In this document: piece after piece, positions 9,374 through 26,788 of the stretch
Numbering within the stretch: the stretch's first letter is position 1
Layout: each line of letters starts with the position of its first letter
Assembly: GCF_030316845.1 (NCBI RefSeq)
Contig: NZ_JASZYS010000004.1
Coordinates: 372,001-436,000, forward strand
Length of the DNA: 64,000 nt
Reading direction: 5' to 3'
Source: Variovorax davisae
GTDB taxonomy: Bacteria > Pseudomonadota > Gammaproteobacteria > Burkholderiales > Burkholderiaceae_C
Notes under the pieces: model-generated
Told to the model about the DNA's origin: nothing
The model's input: only the letters and a program-made list of their open reading frames with translations
Database searches by the model: none
Position numbers and translations under genes: made by a program

Positions 9374-10951
9374 TCAGCCGGCGGGCGGCACGAGGATGGT
9401 CGGCGCCGCCGGCGCGGCGAGCGCCGGGTAGTCGCGGCTGAAGTGCAGCCCGCGGCTTTCGCGCCGGGCCTGCGCCGAGCGCACGATCAGGTCCGCCACC
9501 TGCACCAGGTTGCGCAGCTCGAGCAGGTCGCGCGTGACGTGGAAGTGGCCGTAGAACTCCTGCACCTCGCCCTGCAGCAGCGCGATGCGGTGGGCCGCGC
9601 GTTCGAGCCGCTTGTTGGTGCGCACGATGCCGACGTAGTCCCACATGAAGCGGCGCAGCTCGTCCCAGTTGTGCGAAATGACCACCGTCTCGTCCGCATC
9701 GGTGACGCGGCTGTCGTCCCAGGCCGGCAGCGCGGCCTGGGGCTGCCGGGGTGCCTCGGCGATGGCCTGCGCCGCGGCGCGGGCGAACACCATGCACTCG
9801 ACCAGCGAGTTGCTGGCCAGGCGGTTGGCGCCGTGCAGGCCGGTGCAGGCGGTCTCGCCGATCGCGTAGAGGCCGGGCACGTCGGTGCGGCCTGCGAGGT
9901 CGGTGAGCACGCCGCCGCAGGTGTAGTGCGCGGCCGGCACCACCGGGATCGGCGCGCGCGTGATGTCGATGCCGAGCGCGGCGCAGCGCGCCAGGATGTT
10001 CGGGAAATGTTCCTGCAGGAAGGCCGGGCTCTGGTGCGAGATGTCGAGGTGCACGCAGTCGAGGCCGTGCTTCTTCATCTCGAAGTCGATGGCGCGCGCC
10101 ACGATGTCGCGCGGCGCCAGCTCGGCGCGGGCGTCGTGCGCGGGCATGAAGCGGGTGCCGTCCGGCAGCAGCAGGCGGCCGCCCTCGCCGCGCACCGCTT
10201 CGCTGATGAGGAAGGACTTGGCATCCGGGTGGTACAGGCAGGTCGGGTGGAACTGGATGAACTCCATGTTCGCGACCCGGCAGCCCGCGCGCCAGGCCGC
10301 CGCGATGCCGTCGCCGGTGGCGGTGTCCGGATTGCTGGTGTAGAGGTAGACCTTGCCGGCACCGCCGGTGGCCAGCACGGTGTGGGGCGCGCGAAAGCTC
10401 AGGACCTGGTCGGTGGCCTCGTCGAGCACGTGCAGGCCCAGGCAGCCGGCGTCGGCCAGGCCCAGCTTGCGGCCGGTGATGAGATCGACCAGCGTGTGCT
10501 GCTCGAACAGCGTGATGTTGGGCGAGCGGCGCACCTGCTCGATCAGCGTGCGCTGCACCGCGGCGCCGGTGGCGTCGGCCGCATGCACGATGCGGCGCTG
10601 GCTGTGGCCGCCTTCGCGCGTGAGGTGCAGCGCGCCGTCTTCGAGCGAGAAGGGCACGCCGAGCCCGCGCAGCCAGGCGATGGCCTCGGGCGCATGCTCG
10701 ACCACGAAGCGGGTGGCGGCCAGGTCGCAGAGGCCCGCGCCGGCCACCAGCGTGTCGTCGACATGCGACTGCACGCTGTCGCCCTCGGCAAGCACCGCCG
10801 CGATGCCGCCCTGGGCCCACTGGCTGGCGCCATCGTCCATCGCGCGCTTGGTGATGACGGCCACGCGGTGCGTGGGCGCGAGGTGCAGCGCGGTGCTCAG
10901 GCCGGCCAGGCCACTGCCGACGATGAGCACGTCGAATTCATGAAAAATCAC
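9374..10951 (-). CDS. nadB: L-aspartate oxidase
   Basis: NadB oxidises aspartate to iminoaspartate, the first step of de novo NAD synthesis. The 525-residue flavoprotein starts with a Rossmann dinucleotide motif (VLIVGSGLAGLS). It also has the SQWAQGGIAAVL loop, the HPTCLYHP segment, the FAD-site motif TCGGVLTDLAGRT, and GANRLASNSLVECMVF. The start is a GTG at 10951 without an obvious ribosome site; no better in-frame start precedes the nucleotide motif. It is divergent from nadC with about 150 bases between, which should hold both promoters. Confidence 0.96.
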   Translation of the reverse strand: MIFHEFDVLIVGSGLAGLSTALHLAPTHRVAVITKRAMDDGASQWAQGGIAAVLAEGDSVQSHVDDTLVAGAGLCDLAATRFVVEHAPEAIAWLRGLGVPFSLEDGALHLTREGGHSQRRIVHAADATGAAVQRTLIEQVRRSPNITLFEQHTLVDLITGRKLGLADAGCLGLHVLDEATDQVLSFRAPHTVLATGGAGKVYLYTSNPDTATGDGIAAAWRAGCRVANMEFIQFHPTCLYHPDAKSFLISEAVRGEGGRLLLPDGTRFMPAHDARAELAPRDIVARAIDFEMKKHGLDCVHLDISHQSPAFLQEHFPNILARCAALGIDITRAPIPVVPAAHYTCGGVLTDLAGRTDVPGLYAIGETACTGLHGANRLASNSLVECMVFARAAAQAIAEAPRQPQAALPAWDDSRVTDADETVVISHNWDELRRFMWDYVGIVRTNKRLERAAHRIALLQGEVQEFYGHFHVTRDLLELRNLVQVADLIVRSAQARRESRGLHFSRDYPALAAPAAPTILVPPAG

Positions 10952-11099
10952 AGGTCGTCGCTCTTGCTTCGGATGTCAAACGGGCCGAACCATAACCGAC
11001 TCTTGCGCTACGCCTGCGTGCATTTGCGCGGGCCGGCCGGCGTCGGCATCGCTGCTACGATCGCGCCCATTCGCTGCTGTGCGCGGCCTCGCGTTTCCG

Positions 11100-11990
11100 A
11101 TGATGAAGATGGACAGTACCTTCGATTTTTCTGCCGCCGAATGGGCCGCCATGGTGCGCGCCGACGCACTGCGGGCCCTGGATGAAGATGTAGGAGGCGG
11201 CGATCTCACGGCCTCGTTGATTGCCTCCGATCGCCGCGCGGTGGCCCGGGTGCTGGCCCGCGAAGGCGCGGTGCTGTGCGGCGCGCCCTGGGTCGAGGCG
11301 GTGGTGCGGCAGCTCGACCCCGAAGCGAAGATCACCTGGCAGGTCGAGGAAGGCGCTCGCTGCGCGCCGGACCAGGTCGTGCTCGAGCTCGCGGGCGCGG
11401 CCCCGGCGCTGCTCACGGCCGAGCGCACCGCGCTCAACTTCCTGCAACTGCTGAGCGCGGTGGCGACCCAGACCGCGCTGCACGTCGACGCCGTGCGCGG
11501 CACGCGGGCCCGCATCGTCGACACCCGCAAGACCTTGCCCGGCCTGCGGCTGGCGCAGAAGTACGCGGTGCGCACCGGTGGCGGCGTCAACCATCGCATC
11601 GGCCTCTACGACGCGGTGCTGATCAAGGAGAACCACATCGTCGCCACCGGCGGCGTGGGCGCGGCGCTGCGGGCCGCGACGCGGGTCGCGAGCCGGGCGA
11701 AGTTCGTGCAGATCGAGGTCGAGACGCTGGCGCAGCTCGACGAGGCACTGGCCCACGGCGCGCGCATGCTGCTGTTGGACAACATGGACCTGGCGACGCT
11801 GCGCGAGGCCGTGCGGCGCAACGATGCCGCCGGCGATGGGCGGGCCATGCTCGAGATCTCGGGCGGCGTCACGCTCGAGGGCCTGCGCGCCCTGGCCGAG
11901 ACCGGCGTCGACCGGATCTCCATCGGTGCCTTGACCAAGGACGTCAAGGCGGTCGATTTCTCGATGCGCTTCCAGGAGGCCGAGGCATGA
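11100..11990 (+). CDS. nadC: Nicotinate-nucleotide pyrophosphorylase (carboxylating), quinolinate phosphoribosyltransferase
   Basis: NadC converts quinolinate and PRPP to nicotinate mononucleotide. The 296-residue protein carries the family motifs [35 protein letters not shown] and DNMD, and ends with the [14 protein letters not shown] segment. Three ATG codons occur close together (11100, 11103, 11109). The first is used here, although none has a strong ribosome site. A repeat-like intercistronic element separates it from nadA. Confidence 0.95.
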   Translation: MMKMDSTFDFSAAEWAAMVRADALRALDEDVGGGDLTASLIASDRRAVARVLAREGAVLCGAPWVEAVVRQLDPEAKITWQVEEGARCAPDQVVLELAGAAPALLTAERTALNFLQLLSAVATQTALHVDAVRGTRARIVDTRKTLPGLRLAQKYAVRTGGGVNHRIGLYDAVLIKENHIVATGGVGAALRAATRVASRAKFVQIEVETLAQLDEALAHGARMLLLDNMDLATLREAVRRNDAAGDGRAMLEISGGVTLEGLRALAETGVDRISIGALTKDVKAVDFSMRFQEAEA

Positions 11991-12072
11991 GCGCAGCGCC
12001 GGGCCGCCCCAAGCAAGCTCGCGCCCCCTCGGGGGGCAGCGAGGACACGAAGTGCCGAGCGTGGGGGTCGTC
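11989..12072 (+). repeat. GC-rich intercistronic element between nadC and nadA
   Basis: The spacer begins inside the nadC stop with ATGAGC and holds CGCGCCCCCTCGGGGGGC, a strong GC hairpin, then a CGAAGTGCCGAGCG segment and a GGGGG stretch that acts as ribosome site for nadA. Similar elements with a mini open frame starting on the upstream stop are, as I recall, frequent in Comamonadaceae genomes. A related one is at 31316-31380. Confidence 0.5.
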
Positions 12073-13197
12073 ATGATTTTCCCGGTGATCGACGTCGACT
12101 ACGAGCAGCCGCTGGCCGCCGGCGACGGCAGCACGTCCTGCGACACGCGCCATGCCTGGGCCCGCGTGCCGCCCGAGCCCGGGCCGGCCGAGCGCGAGGC
12201 CTTGAAGGCGCGCATCCGCCGCCTGCTGCGCGAGCGCGATGCGGTGATGGTGTCGCACTACTACGTCCACCCCGACCTGCAGGACCTGGCCGAGGAGACC
12301 GGCGGCCTGGTGAGCGACTCGCTCGAGATGGCGCGCTTCGGCCGCGACCATGCGGCGCGGACGCTGGTGGTCTCGGGCGTGCGCTTCATGGGCGAGACCG
12401 CCAAGATCCTGTCGCCCGAGAAGCGGATCCTGATGCCCGACCTGGACGCGACCTGTTCGCTCGACCTGGGGTGCCCGGACGAGGACTTCGCCCGCTTCTG
12501 CGACCTGCATCCCGACCGCACGGTGGTGGTCTACGCCAACACCAGCGCCGCCGTGAAGGCGCGCGCCGACTGGCTCGTGACCTCCAGCTGCGCGCTCGAC
12601 GTGGTGCGTGCGCTGACGGCCCAGGGGCAGAAGATCCTGTGGGCGCCCGACCGGCACCTGGGCGACTACATCCGCCGCGAGACCGGTGCCGACATGGTGA
12701 GCTGGGGCGGGGCGTGCATCGTGCACGACGAATTCAAGGCGCTCGAACTCGAGCTGCTCAAGAAGCAGCACCCCGCGGCCCGCGTGCTGGTGCATCCGGA
12801 GGCGCCGGCCGATGTGATCGCGCTGGCCGATGCGGTGGGTTCGACCTCGGCCATCCTGGGCGCGGCGCAGCGCATGGACGCGAGCGAGTTCATCGTCGCC
12901 ACCGACAGCGGCATGCTGCACAAGCTGCGCACCCGGAACCCGGGCAAGACCTTCATCGAGGCGCCCACGGCCGGCAACTCGGCCACGTGCAAGAGCTGCG
13001 CCCACTGCCCGTGGATGGCGATGAACGGCCTCGCCGGCCTCGCCCACGTGCTGGAGACGGGTGCCGGCGAGGTGCATGTCGAGCCGGCACTGGGGCGGCG
13101 GGCGCGGGTGCCGATCGACCGCATGCTGGCCTTCACGGCCGCGCTCCGGGGCGGCCGGCCGGTCGATCACCTGGTGGCGGGCATCGGCGCGGCGTGA
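12073..13197 (+). CDS. nadA: Quinolinate synthase A
   Basis: NadA condenses iminoaspartate with dihydroxyacetone phosphate to quinolinate using a [4Fe-4S] cluster. The 374 residues include [24 protein letters not shown], the cluster cysteines in [11 protein letters not shown] and the late [10 protein letters not shown], plus PEAPADV. An in-frame GTG at 12052 would add seven residues; the ATG at 12073 preceded by GTGGGGG is preferred. With nadB and nadC nearby, the complete aspartate-to-NaMN pathway is present. It ends six bases from the stop of the convergent peptide synthetase gene. Confidence 0.95.
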   Translation: MIFPVIDVDYEQPLAAGDGSTSCDTRHAWARVPPEPGPAEREALKARIRRLLRERDAVMVSHYYVHPDLQDLAEETGGLVSDSLEMARFGRDHAARTLVVSGVRFMGETAKILSPEKRILMPDLDATCSLDLGCPDEDFARFCDLHPDRTVVVYANTSAAVKARADWLVTSSCALDVVRALTAQGQKILWAPDRHLGDYIRRETGADMVSWGGACIVHDEFKALELELLKKQHPAARVLVHPEAPADVIALADAVGSTSAILGAAQRMDASEFIVATDSGMLHKLRTRNPGKTFIEAPTAGNSATCKSCAHCPWMAMNGLAGLAHVLETGAGEVHVEPALGRRARVPIDRMLAFTAALRGGRPVDHLVAGIGAA

Positions 13198-13203
13198 GCC
13201 ACA

Positions 13204-19733
<6,530 letters not shown>

Positions 19734-19737
<4 letters not shown>

Positions 19738-21599
19738 CGTGGTTCGAATGGGTCGTCGAGCAGCTGCGCCGCTTCTTCGTCGCTGAGGGTGTCCAGTTCG
19801 GACTGGAATGAAGCGCTCAGGGCATCGGCGTCGTCGATGGCGGCCTGCAGCGCGGTGGCGAATGTCGTGACTGTCGGCTGCTGCAGCAGCGCCGATGCGG
19901 GGAGGTCCAGGCCCCAGGCGTGGTTGACCTGCAGGACCAGCCGCGCCGCCGACAGGGAGTCTCCCCCGATGGCGAGGAAGTTGGCATCGAGGCCGACCGC
20001 CCTGCGGTCCAGGACCTGCGCGAAGAGGGCGGCGACCTGCCCCTGCAGGGGCGTCAGGGGCGCATCGGCGGGTGCCGGGCCGGGCAGGACGCCGAGCTGA
20101 TCCCGAAGACTCTGGCGCTGGATCTTGCCGCCGGCGCCCACGGGAATCTGCGCGATCACGTGGATGCAGGCCGGAATCTTGAAGTCGGCGATGACGCCGA
20201 ACAGCCCGCCGCGAAGCTGCTGGGCCGCCACCTCGCTGCCTGCCGCGGGCACCACCGCCGCATGGACGTCTTCTCCCAGCGTCGGATGCGCCACCGCGAA
20301 GGCCACGGCCTGCGCGACGCCGGGCAGACGCAGCAAGGCCTGCTCGACCTCGAACGGGGAGATCTTTTCGCCGCCGCGATTGATGATCTCCTTGCTCCGC
20401 CCGGCCAGGAACAGGTAGCCGTCGGCGTCGAACCAGCCAAGGTCGCCGGTGCGAAACCAGCCGTCCTGGAACATGTCGGCGCGCGCGTCCGGGCTGTCTT
20501 CATAGCCCTCGAACACCGAAGGCCCGCGTGCCATCACGGCGCCCTGCTGCCCCGGGGGCAACGCCTGGCCGCCTTCATCGGCCACGCGCAGTTCGACGCC
20601 GACGGGGCGGCCGACCGATCCCGGCTTGCGAACCCGCGGCGGCAGCGGATTGCTCGCCAGTTGGCCGGCCGTTTCGGTGATGCCGTAGGCCTGGATGACG
20701 GGAACCCCCCACAAGGCCTCGAGGCGGTCCTGCAAGTCGGCGTCCAGGCTCGAAGACGACGAGCGGACCAGGCGCAGGGCGTGCGGCGGGATCTCGGTGC
20801 CGTGGCGGGACGCGGCTTCGACGATGGCGTGGTGGACGGCCGGTGACGCGGTGTACCAGGTCGGCCGGAAGTCGCGCACCCAGCGCAGGAACGCCCCGGC
20901 CTCGAAGGCGGGCGCGCAGACCACCGACGAGCCCGCGGCGAGCGGCGCCAGCAGGCCGACGATCAAGCCTTGGGCGTGGGACACGGGCATCACGCACAGG
21001 CCGCGGTCTTCCGGGCCGAGCGCGAGGTGGCGCGCGGTCTGGAGCGCGGAATGGACCAGCGGCCATTGTCCGATCGGCACCCGCTTGGGGACTCCGGTCG
21101 TGCCCGAGGTCGTCAGCACGAAGGCGGTGTCCCCGGGTTCGGGCCCGGGCGCATCGAAGCCGGCCGCGGGCTGCGCTGCCTCGGCGAGCCACTGCTGCAG
21201 GTCGAAGGCGAGGGGGGCCCGCCCGAGCGTCCGTGCCAACCGGACGGCTGCGGCGTCCCCCGGCAACCCGAGGACGGCATCGGCCCGGGCGCCGTCGAGC
21301 TGCGCGAGCAGTTCGGGCGGAGCCAGCCCGGCGTGCAGCGGAATGCACACGGCCCCGCAGGCGGCCATTGCGAGGCAAGACACCACCCGCTCCAGGCCGG
21401 CCGGCAGCAGCACGGCGACCCGCGCGCCGGGCGCCAGCCCATGGGACGCGAGCCAGGGCCGGGCGTACTGGACCAGTGCGAACAATGTCGCGTAGTTGAT
21501 CGGGGGCGATCCGGGCGCCAGCAGCGCGCTGGCGGCTGGCCTCAGCGCTGCATGCCGCTGGAGTTGTTGCGCCAGGGTCGAGACTTCGAAGTCGGACAA
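19734..21599 (-). CDS. Loading protein: AAE3-like acyl-adenylating domain fused to a carrier protein
   Basis: This 621-residue protein probably activates a carboxylic acid and holds it as thioester for the next gene's C1 domain. The adenylation domain (about 1-500) has the P-loop TTSGTTGVPKR (163-173), AYGITETAGQ, the GWFRTGDLG motif and the A10 lysine K492 (GAGGKIQR). Its RSSSSSL and SNPLPPRVRKPGSVG segments resemble the oxalyl-CoA synthetase (AAE3/Pcs60) branch rather than amino-acid A domains. The carrier domain (about 515-590) has GGDS with Ser548. The end is an acidic tail with DTLSDEEAAQLL, similar to C-terminal docking tails of megasynthases. The start is TTG at 21599, supported by AAGGAAAG upstream. 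The real substrate is unknown. Confidence 0.85.
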
Positions 21600-21685
21600 G
21601 ACTTTCCTTGACGCTAGTGGTTGCTCACATTTGAATGCGTAACATTTTAGTACACATTACTCAGCGTGAATTTGACCTGGCGTCA

Positions 21686-21720
21686 GACAAGTTCCCCTTG
21701 TCCTGTGAGGAAGCTTCCTC
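21686..21720. promoter_or_regulatory. Two adjacent inverted repeats upstream of the NRPS locus
   Basis: GACAAG-TTCCC-CTTGTC (21686-21702) is followed by the perfect 14-base palindrome GAGGAAGCTTCCTC (21707-21720). Both lie 85-120 bases upstream of the TTG start, in an AT-richer spacer of about 275 bases between divergent genes. They are plausible operator sites. No good sigma-70 promoter pair was found for the minus strand; a TTGACA at 21783 on the plus strand has only a weak ATGTGT partner. Confidence 0.4.
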
Positions 21721-21875
21721 GGTGGTGACAGCGTTCCGCACGGTAAGTCAGCCGCCGGCGCTCGGCATCACCCACAAAGAGGTTGACACAACGAATTGCA
21801 GAAAGATGTGTACTTAAGTTTCGAAATCGTTCATTATTGCCGCCCATTAGGCAATTGCCGGCTTAGAGCAACCCA

Positions 21876-22088
21876 ATGGACTCTCCACTCCCTGCAGACA
21901 ACCCCGCGTTCCACCGATGGACCGAGGTCACCGACGCCTTCGCCAGGGAATTCAACCGCCTCCAAGCCGGGGACAAGGCCGCGCTGGCCGAGGTGCGACG
22001 GCTGTCCGGCGAGCTGCAGCGCATGGGCCGGGCGCTCGGGCTCGAAATGCCGACGGCCGGGACCCCACCCCCCTTCTTCTCGAAATGA
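21876..22088 (+). CDS. Small hypothetical protein, 70 residues
   Basis: This is a short charged, mostly helical protein (about residues 10-57, with [19 protein letters not shown] and a repeated R-x-L pattern) ending in Pro-rich [12 protein letters not shown]. There is no signal peptide or membrane span. It is unknown in function. The ribosome site (TTAGAGC) is weak. It is divergent from the NRPS loading gene and could share the regulatory spacer with it; an MbtH protein is ruled out because the NRPxGWW-type motifs are absent. Confidence 0.5.
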   Translation: MDSPLPADNPAFHRWTEVTDAFAREFNRLQAGDKAALAEVRRLSGELQRMGRALGLEMPTAGTPPPFFSK

Positions 22089-22102
22089 CGGCGGTCGGCC
22101 AC

Positions 22103-22127
22103 GAAAAAGGCCCGCCGAAGCGGGCCT
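22103..22127 (-). terminator. Rho-independent terminator of icd with UUCG tetraloop
   Basis: On the minus strand AGGCCCGC-TTCG-GCGGGCCT is followed by TTTTC. The eight-base stem with the stable UUCG loop lies 45 bases after the icd stop. It also lies 15 bases after the stop of the small plus-strand gene, but the U-run favours minus. Confidence 0.9.
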
Positions 22128-22171
22128 GGACCGTGGCGCCGACCTGATCCAGCGGTCGGCGGCGTGTTCGC

Positions 22172-24409
<2,238 letters not shown>

Positions 24410-24573
24410 TGTGTGACCTCTGGAGCTTGGCGGATGTGCGGGATGCCCGCGGCAGGCAGGTGGCCGCGGGCCGTCGTTTTCGACGCGCGCTAGTCTACTT
24501 GAGGGGTGTTTCGCCTCGTGGTAGAGGGTCTAAGGGCGCAGCATGGATCATGCCGCTGCCGTCGCGCCCGCCG

Positions 24574-24837
24574 TCAGCCGCTGAACTGCCTGCCCTGGGT
24601 CGCGTTCTGGCAGCGGTTCTGCCCGCTGCTGCAGCTCTGCAGCGCCTTGTTCAGCCGCACCCGGCAGTTTTTCTCCGAGGCGTTCTTGCAGAACTGGTAG
24701 TCGGCGTTGGCCGTCTGCTTGCAGGTGCTGAATTGCAGTTCGCAGGAAGTCTGGCTGCCGCCATCGCCCTGGGCGGCGGCCAGGCCCGAGGCGAGGCCGA
24801 AGATCCAGGCGGCAGCGCGGAGCGTGAGCTTTCTCAT
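24574..24837 (-). CDS. Small secreted six-cysteine protein
   Basis: This is an 87-residue protein with a signal peptide (residues 1-22, ending GLAAAQ) and a mature part of about 65 residues. Six cysteines are spaced C-x6-C-x10-C-x7-C-x10-C-x6-C, symmetric about the middle. The sequence between them is helical and polar, as in disulfide-stapled helical hairpins. The start at 24837 is chosen because GGAGAG lies seven bases upstream; an ATG at 24852 would add five residues and displace it. It follows the zinc-ribbon membrane protein by about 20 bases, so both are likely co-transcribed. No family is recognised. Confidence 0.7.
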   Translation of the reverse strand: MRKLTLRAAAWIFGLASGLAAAQGDGGSQTSCELQFSTCKQTANADYQFCKNASEKNCRVRLNKALQSCSSGQNRCQNATQGRQFSG

Positions 24838-24858
24838 GGGCAGGCTCTCCATGGCGGC

Positions 24859-25653
24859 TCAGCCCATCAGGCTGGGGTTGCGGCGCGCCTCGTCGATCTG
24901 GCGCTGGCGAATCGCTTCGCGGCACTGGCCCAGATGCGCGCTCCGGGGATCCGCGCACCGGCTGTTGACGCAGATGGCGCGGGCGAAGAAGTTGCTGCTG
25001 CTGCTGCAGGCGGCCAGGGGGTTTCGCTCCACGCGGGCCGCCGCCGACTGCGTCGTCGCCACCCTCCGCGTTCGCGCCGGCGTGTTGCCTTCGGCGGCCG
25101 TCGCCTGTGCGGGCTCGTCCTCCTCGTCGGCAGCCGCGGCCGACGGTGCGCCGCGCGACACGATCGCCACCTCGCCTTCGCTCAGGCCGAGGTCGCCCGC
25201 CGCCAGGCGCGAGGGCTTCGCCGCCGCGTGCGCCGGCGCCGGCGCCGGGGCCGCAACGGTCGCGGCGACCGCGGCCTGCGGTGCCGTGCCCGCCAATCGC
25301 GTCTGGTACCAGCCGGCAAATCCGGCGAACAGCAGCAGCGGCGGCAGCAGTGCCAGGCGCATGACATGGGTCAGCGACTTTGCGGCCGATGGCGGCGCGG
25401 CCCGGTCGCGCACGGCAGCGGGCTCGGGCGCCGGGTCGACCTCGTCGCGGACCGGCAGCGGGCAACCGCAGGTCCGGCAGCGGGCGTCGCTCTGGTGGTT
25501 GACGGTCTGGCAGAACTCGCAGGTTGCGAAATCCGACGGCGCGCGCCGGAACCACATCTCCACCAGGTCGCCGACCTGCACGTAGGCAACAGGCCCCCGC
25601 ATGGCGGGCCAGACGGCGGTTTCGGGAACGATATGCCGATGAAACGGGTTCAT
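24859..25653 (-). CDS. Membrane protein with N-terminal zinc ribbon and C-terminal Cys-rich domain
   Basis: This 264-residue protein of unknown role has a cytoplasmic CEFC...CRTCGC zinc ribbon (about residues 45-64) and one membrane span (about 98-116, LALLPPLLLFAGFAGWY). An Ala/Pro-rich linker follows, then a C-terminal segment (about 215-255) with four cysteines around SNFFARAICVNSRC and GQCREAIRQRQIDEARR. That C-terminal motif recurs, in my recollection, in Burkholderiales proteins of unknown function. With the six-cysteine secreted protein downstream it forms a two-gene envelope unit. No strong ribosome site precedes the ATG. Confidence 0.7.
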   Translation of the reverse strand: MNPFHRHIVPETAVWPAMRGPVAYVQVGDLVEMWFRRAPSDFATCEFCQTVNHQSDARCRTCGCPLPVRDEVDPAPEPAAVRDRAAPPSAAKSLTHVMRLALLPPLLLFAGFAGWYQTRLAGTAPQAAVAATVAAPAPAPAHAAAKPSRLAAGDLGLSEGEVAIVSRGAPSAAAADEEDEPAQATAAEGNTPARTRRVATTQSAAARVERNPLAACSSSSNFFARAICVNSRCADPRSAHLGQCREAIRQRQIDEARRNPSLMG

Positions 25654-25684
25654 GTGAACGGCCTGAACTTGAAAGAATTCTTTT

Positions 25685-25714
25685 GTAGTACAGACTGCGC
25701 GTCTTGTATGTCAG
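25685..25714 (-). promoter_or_regulatory. Possible promoter of the zinc-ribbon gene
   Basis: On the minus strand CTGACA (25709-25714) and TACTAC (25685-25690) are 18 bases apart, about 30-60 bases upstream of the start codon. The match to sigma-70 consensus is partial. Confidence 0.3.
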
Positions 25715-25768
25715 CCTGCGTCGGAACGCTTGGCGACGTTGCGCAACACGCACAACGGGGTGAGATGT

Positions 25769-25800
25769 TTGTCACAGACTGTGTCGCGAACTTGTGACAA
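25769..25800. promoter_or_regulatory. Nested inverted repeats in a divergent promoter region
   Basis: TTGTCACA (25769-25776) and TGTGACAA (25793-25800) form an inverted repeat with a 16-base spacer, and CACAG-A-CTGTG (25773-25783) is nested in it. The sites lie between the divergent genes starting at 25653 and 25858. The TGTGA/TCACA halves recall Crp/Fnr-type sites, but the spacing is not canonical. Confidence 0.4.
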
Positions 25801-25857
25801 TTTGCTTCATGGTTTCGCAGGTCCGGCCTAGGATTGGCCAAACACCGAAAGCGACCC

Positions 25858-26160
25858 ATGGCCTCTCTGGTTCTGTTTCGAACGATCGCCGTCTGGAGCC
25901 TCTGCGCAGCGAGCACGCTGGCGGCGGCCGAAATTCATCGCTGCAAGGACGAGCGTGGCCAGACGGTCCTGTCCGACCGGCCCTGCGGATCGGCGTTTTC
26001 CGGCCAGCCGCTGCAGTCGAACACGCTGGGCAACGGCGCCGACCGGCTGGCCGCGCCGCAGATGCACGGCGCCCGCGCGCGCGAAGGCGGCGGGCAGTAC
26101 GACTTCATCTCGGACAGCCGCCCGGGCGAGCGCGGCGCGGAGAAACAGGCGCTCAGGTAG
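25858..26160 (+). CDS. Secreted DUF4124-type small protein
   Basis: The 100-residue product has a signal peptide (about 1-24, ending STLAAA) and then EIHRCKDERGQTVLSDRPC, the short two-cysteine motif of the DUF4124 family seen in many proteobacterial periplasmic proteins. The rest is polar and Gly/Arg-rich and probably disordered. The ATG at 25858 fits the signal peptide; an upstream TTG would add eight charged residues. Function is unknown. It converges with the Mla-like operon, ending 13 bases before the lipoprotein gene's stop. Confidence 0.75.
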   Translation: MASLVLFRTIAVWSLCAASTLAAAEIHRCKDERGQTVLSDRPCGSAFSGQPLQSNTLGNGADRLAAPQMHGARAREGGGQYDFISDSRPGERGAEKQALR

Positions 26161-26173
26161 GGCGCCGCCGCCC

Positions 26174-26788
26174 TCAGGACGCCTTCGCGACCGCGGCTGC
26201 GGCATCGGCGGCGACGCGCCGCAGCAGTTCGGTCACCGTGGCGGCTTGCGATTGCGGCGTGTCCGCATCGCCCGCGATGTCGTAGCCGAAGTCGCCGCCC
26301 TGCAGCAGGCGCGGCACGCGGTCGGTGCTCCACAGCATGATGCGGGCGCTGGCCTTCAGGCGCCGTTCGCCGCGCACATAGTCCATGCGCGTGAGCACCA
26401 CCTGCAGCGAGGCGGCGGGCGCCTGCTCGCTGCAGTTGGCCTCGCACAGGCGCCAGCCCGGCAGGCGCTCGCGCAGCGCCGCATTGAATTCGCGCCCGAC
26501 GCCGACCTCGATGCGCTCGGCCCAGAAGGCGTCGGGCCATTCGCCCAAGGTGCTGGCCTCGGCCCGGTAGCGCACGCGGCGCGCCACCAGGTATTCCGGG
26601 ACTTCGGGCCGCCCCACGGCCAGCACCCGCGGCGTGCCCGGCGGGACCGGCGCGGCGGCGGCGGACGCTGAAGAGACCGCCGGCGGCAGCGTCAGCAACA
26701 TGGGTGCGGGTGCCGAGGCGCAGGCCGCCAGCAGGGCCGCCAGCGCGGCGTGCAGCGGCCAGGCCGCCCATCGTTTCAGTGCAGTCAT
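26174..26788 (-). CDS. ABC-type lipid transport auxiliary lipoprotein (PqiC-like)
   Basis: This 204-residue lipoprotein has a lipobox (LAACAS, Cys at about residue 22) after an N-terminal hydrophobic segment. The mature domain matches the PqiC/YmbA-type auxiliary component of MCE transport systems, with PRVLAVGRPEVPEYLVARRVRYR, the typical strand, and a W-x-E-x2 helix (WAERIEV). It probably sits at the outer membrane and receives or hands lipid to the MCE protein. The ATG overlaps the stop of the MCE gene (ATGA). It is the last gene of the four-gene transport operon. Confidence 0.85.
   Translation of the reverse strand: MTALKRWAAWPLHAALAALLAACASAPAPMLLTLPPAVSSASAAAAPVPPGTPRVLAVGRPEVPEYLVARRVRYRAEASTLGEWPDAFWAERIEVGVGREFNAALRERLPGWRLCEANCSEQAPAASLQVVLTRMDYVRGERRLKASARIMLWSTDRVPRLLQGGDFGYDIAGDADTPQSQAATVTELLRRVAADAAAAVAKAS

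Noticed and set aside
21783-21811. TTGACA...ATGTGT as promoter of the 70-residue gene
   Set aside because: The minus-35 is perfect but the minus-10 matches poorly; mentioned with the spacer but not called.
21876-22088. MbtH-like accessory protein for the NRPS
   Set aside because: Size fits, but the conserved Trp/Pro motifs of MbtH proteins are missing.
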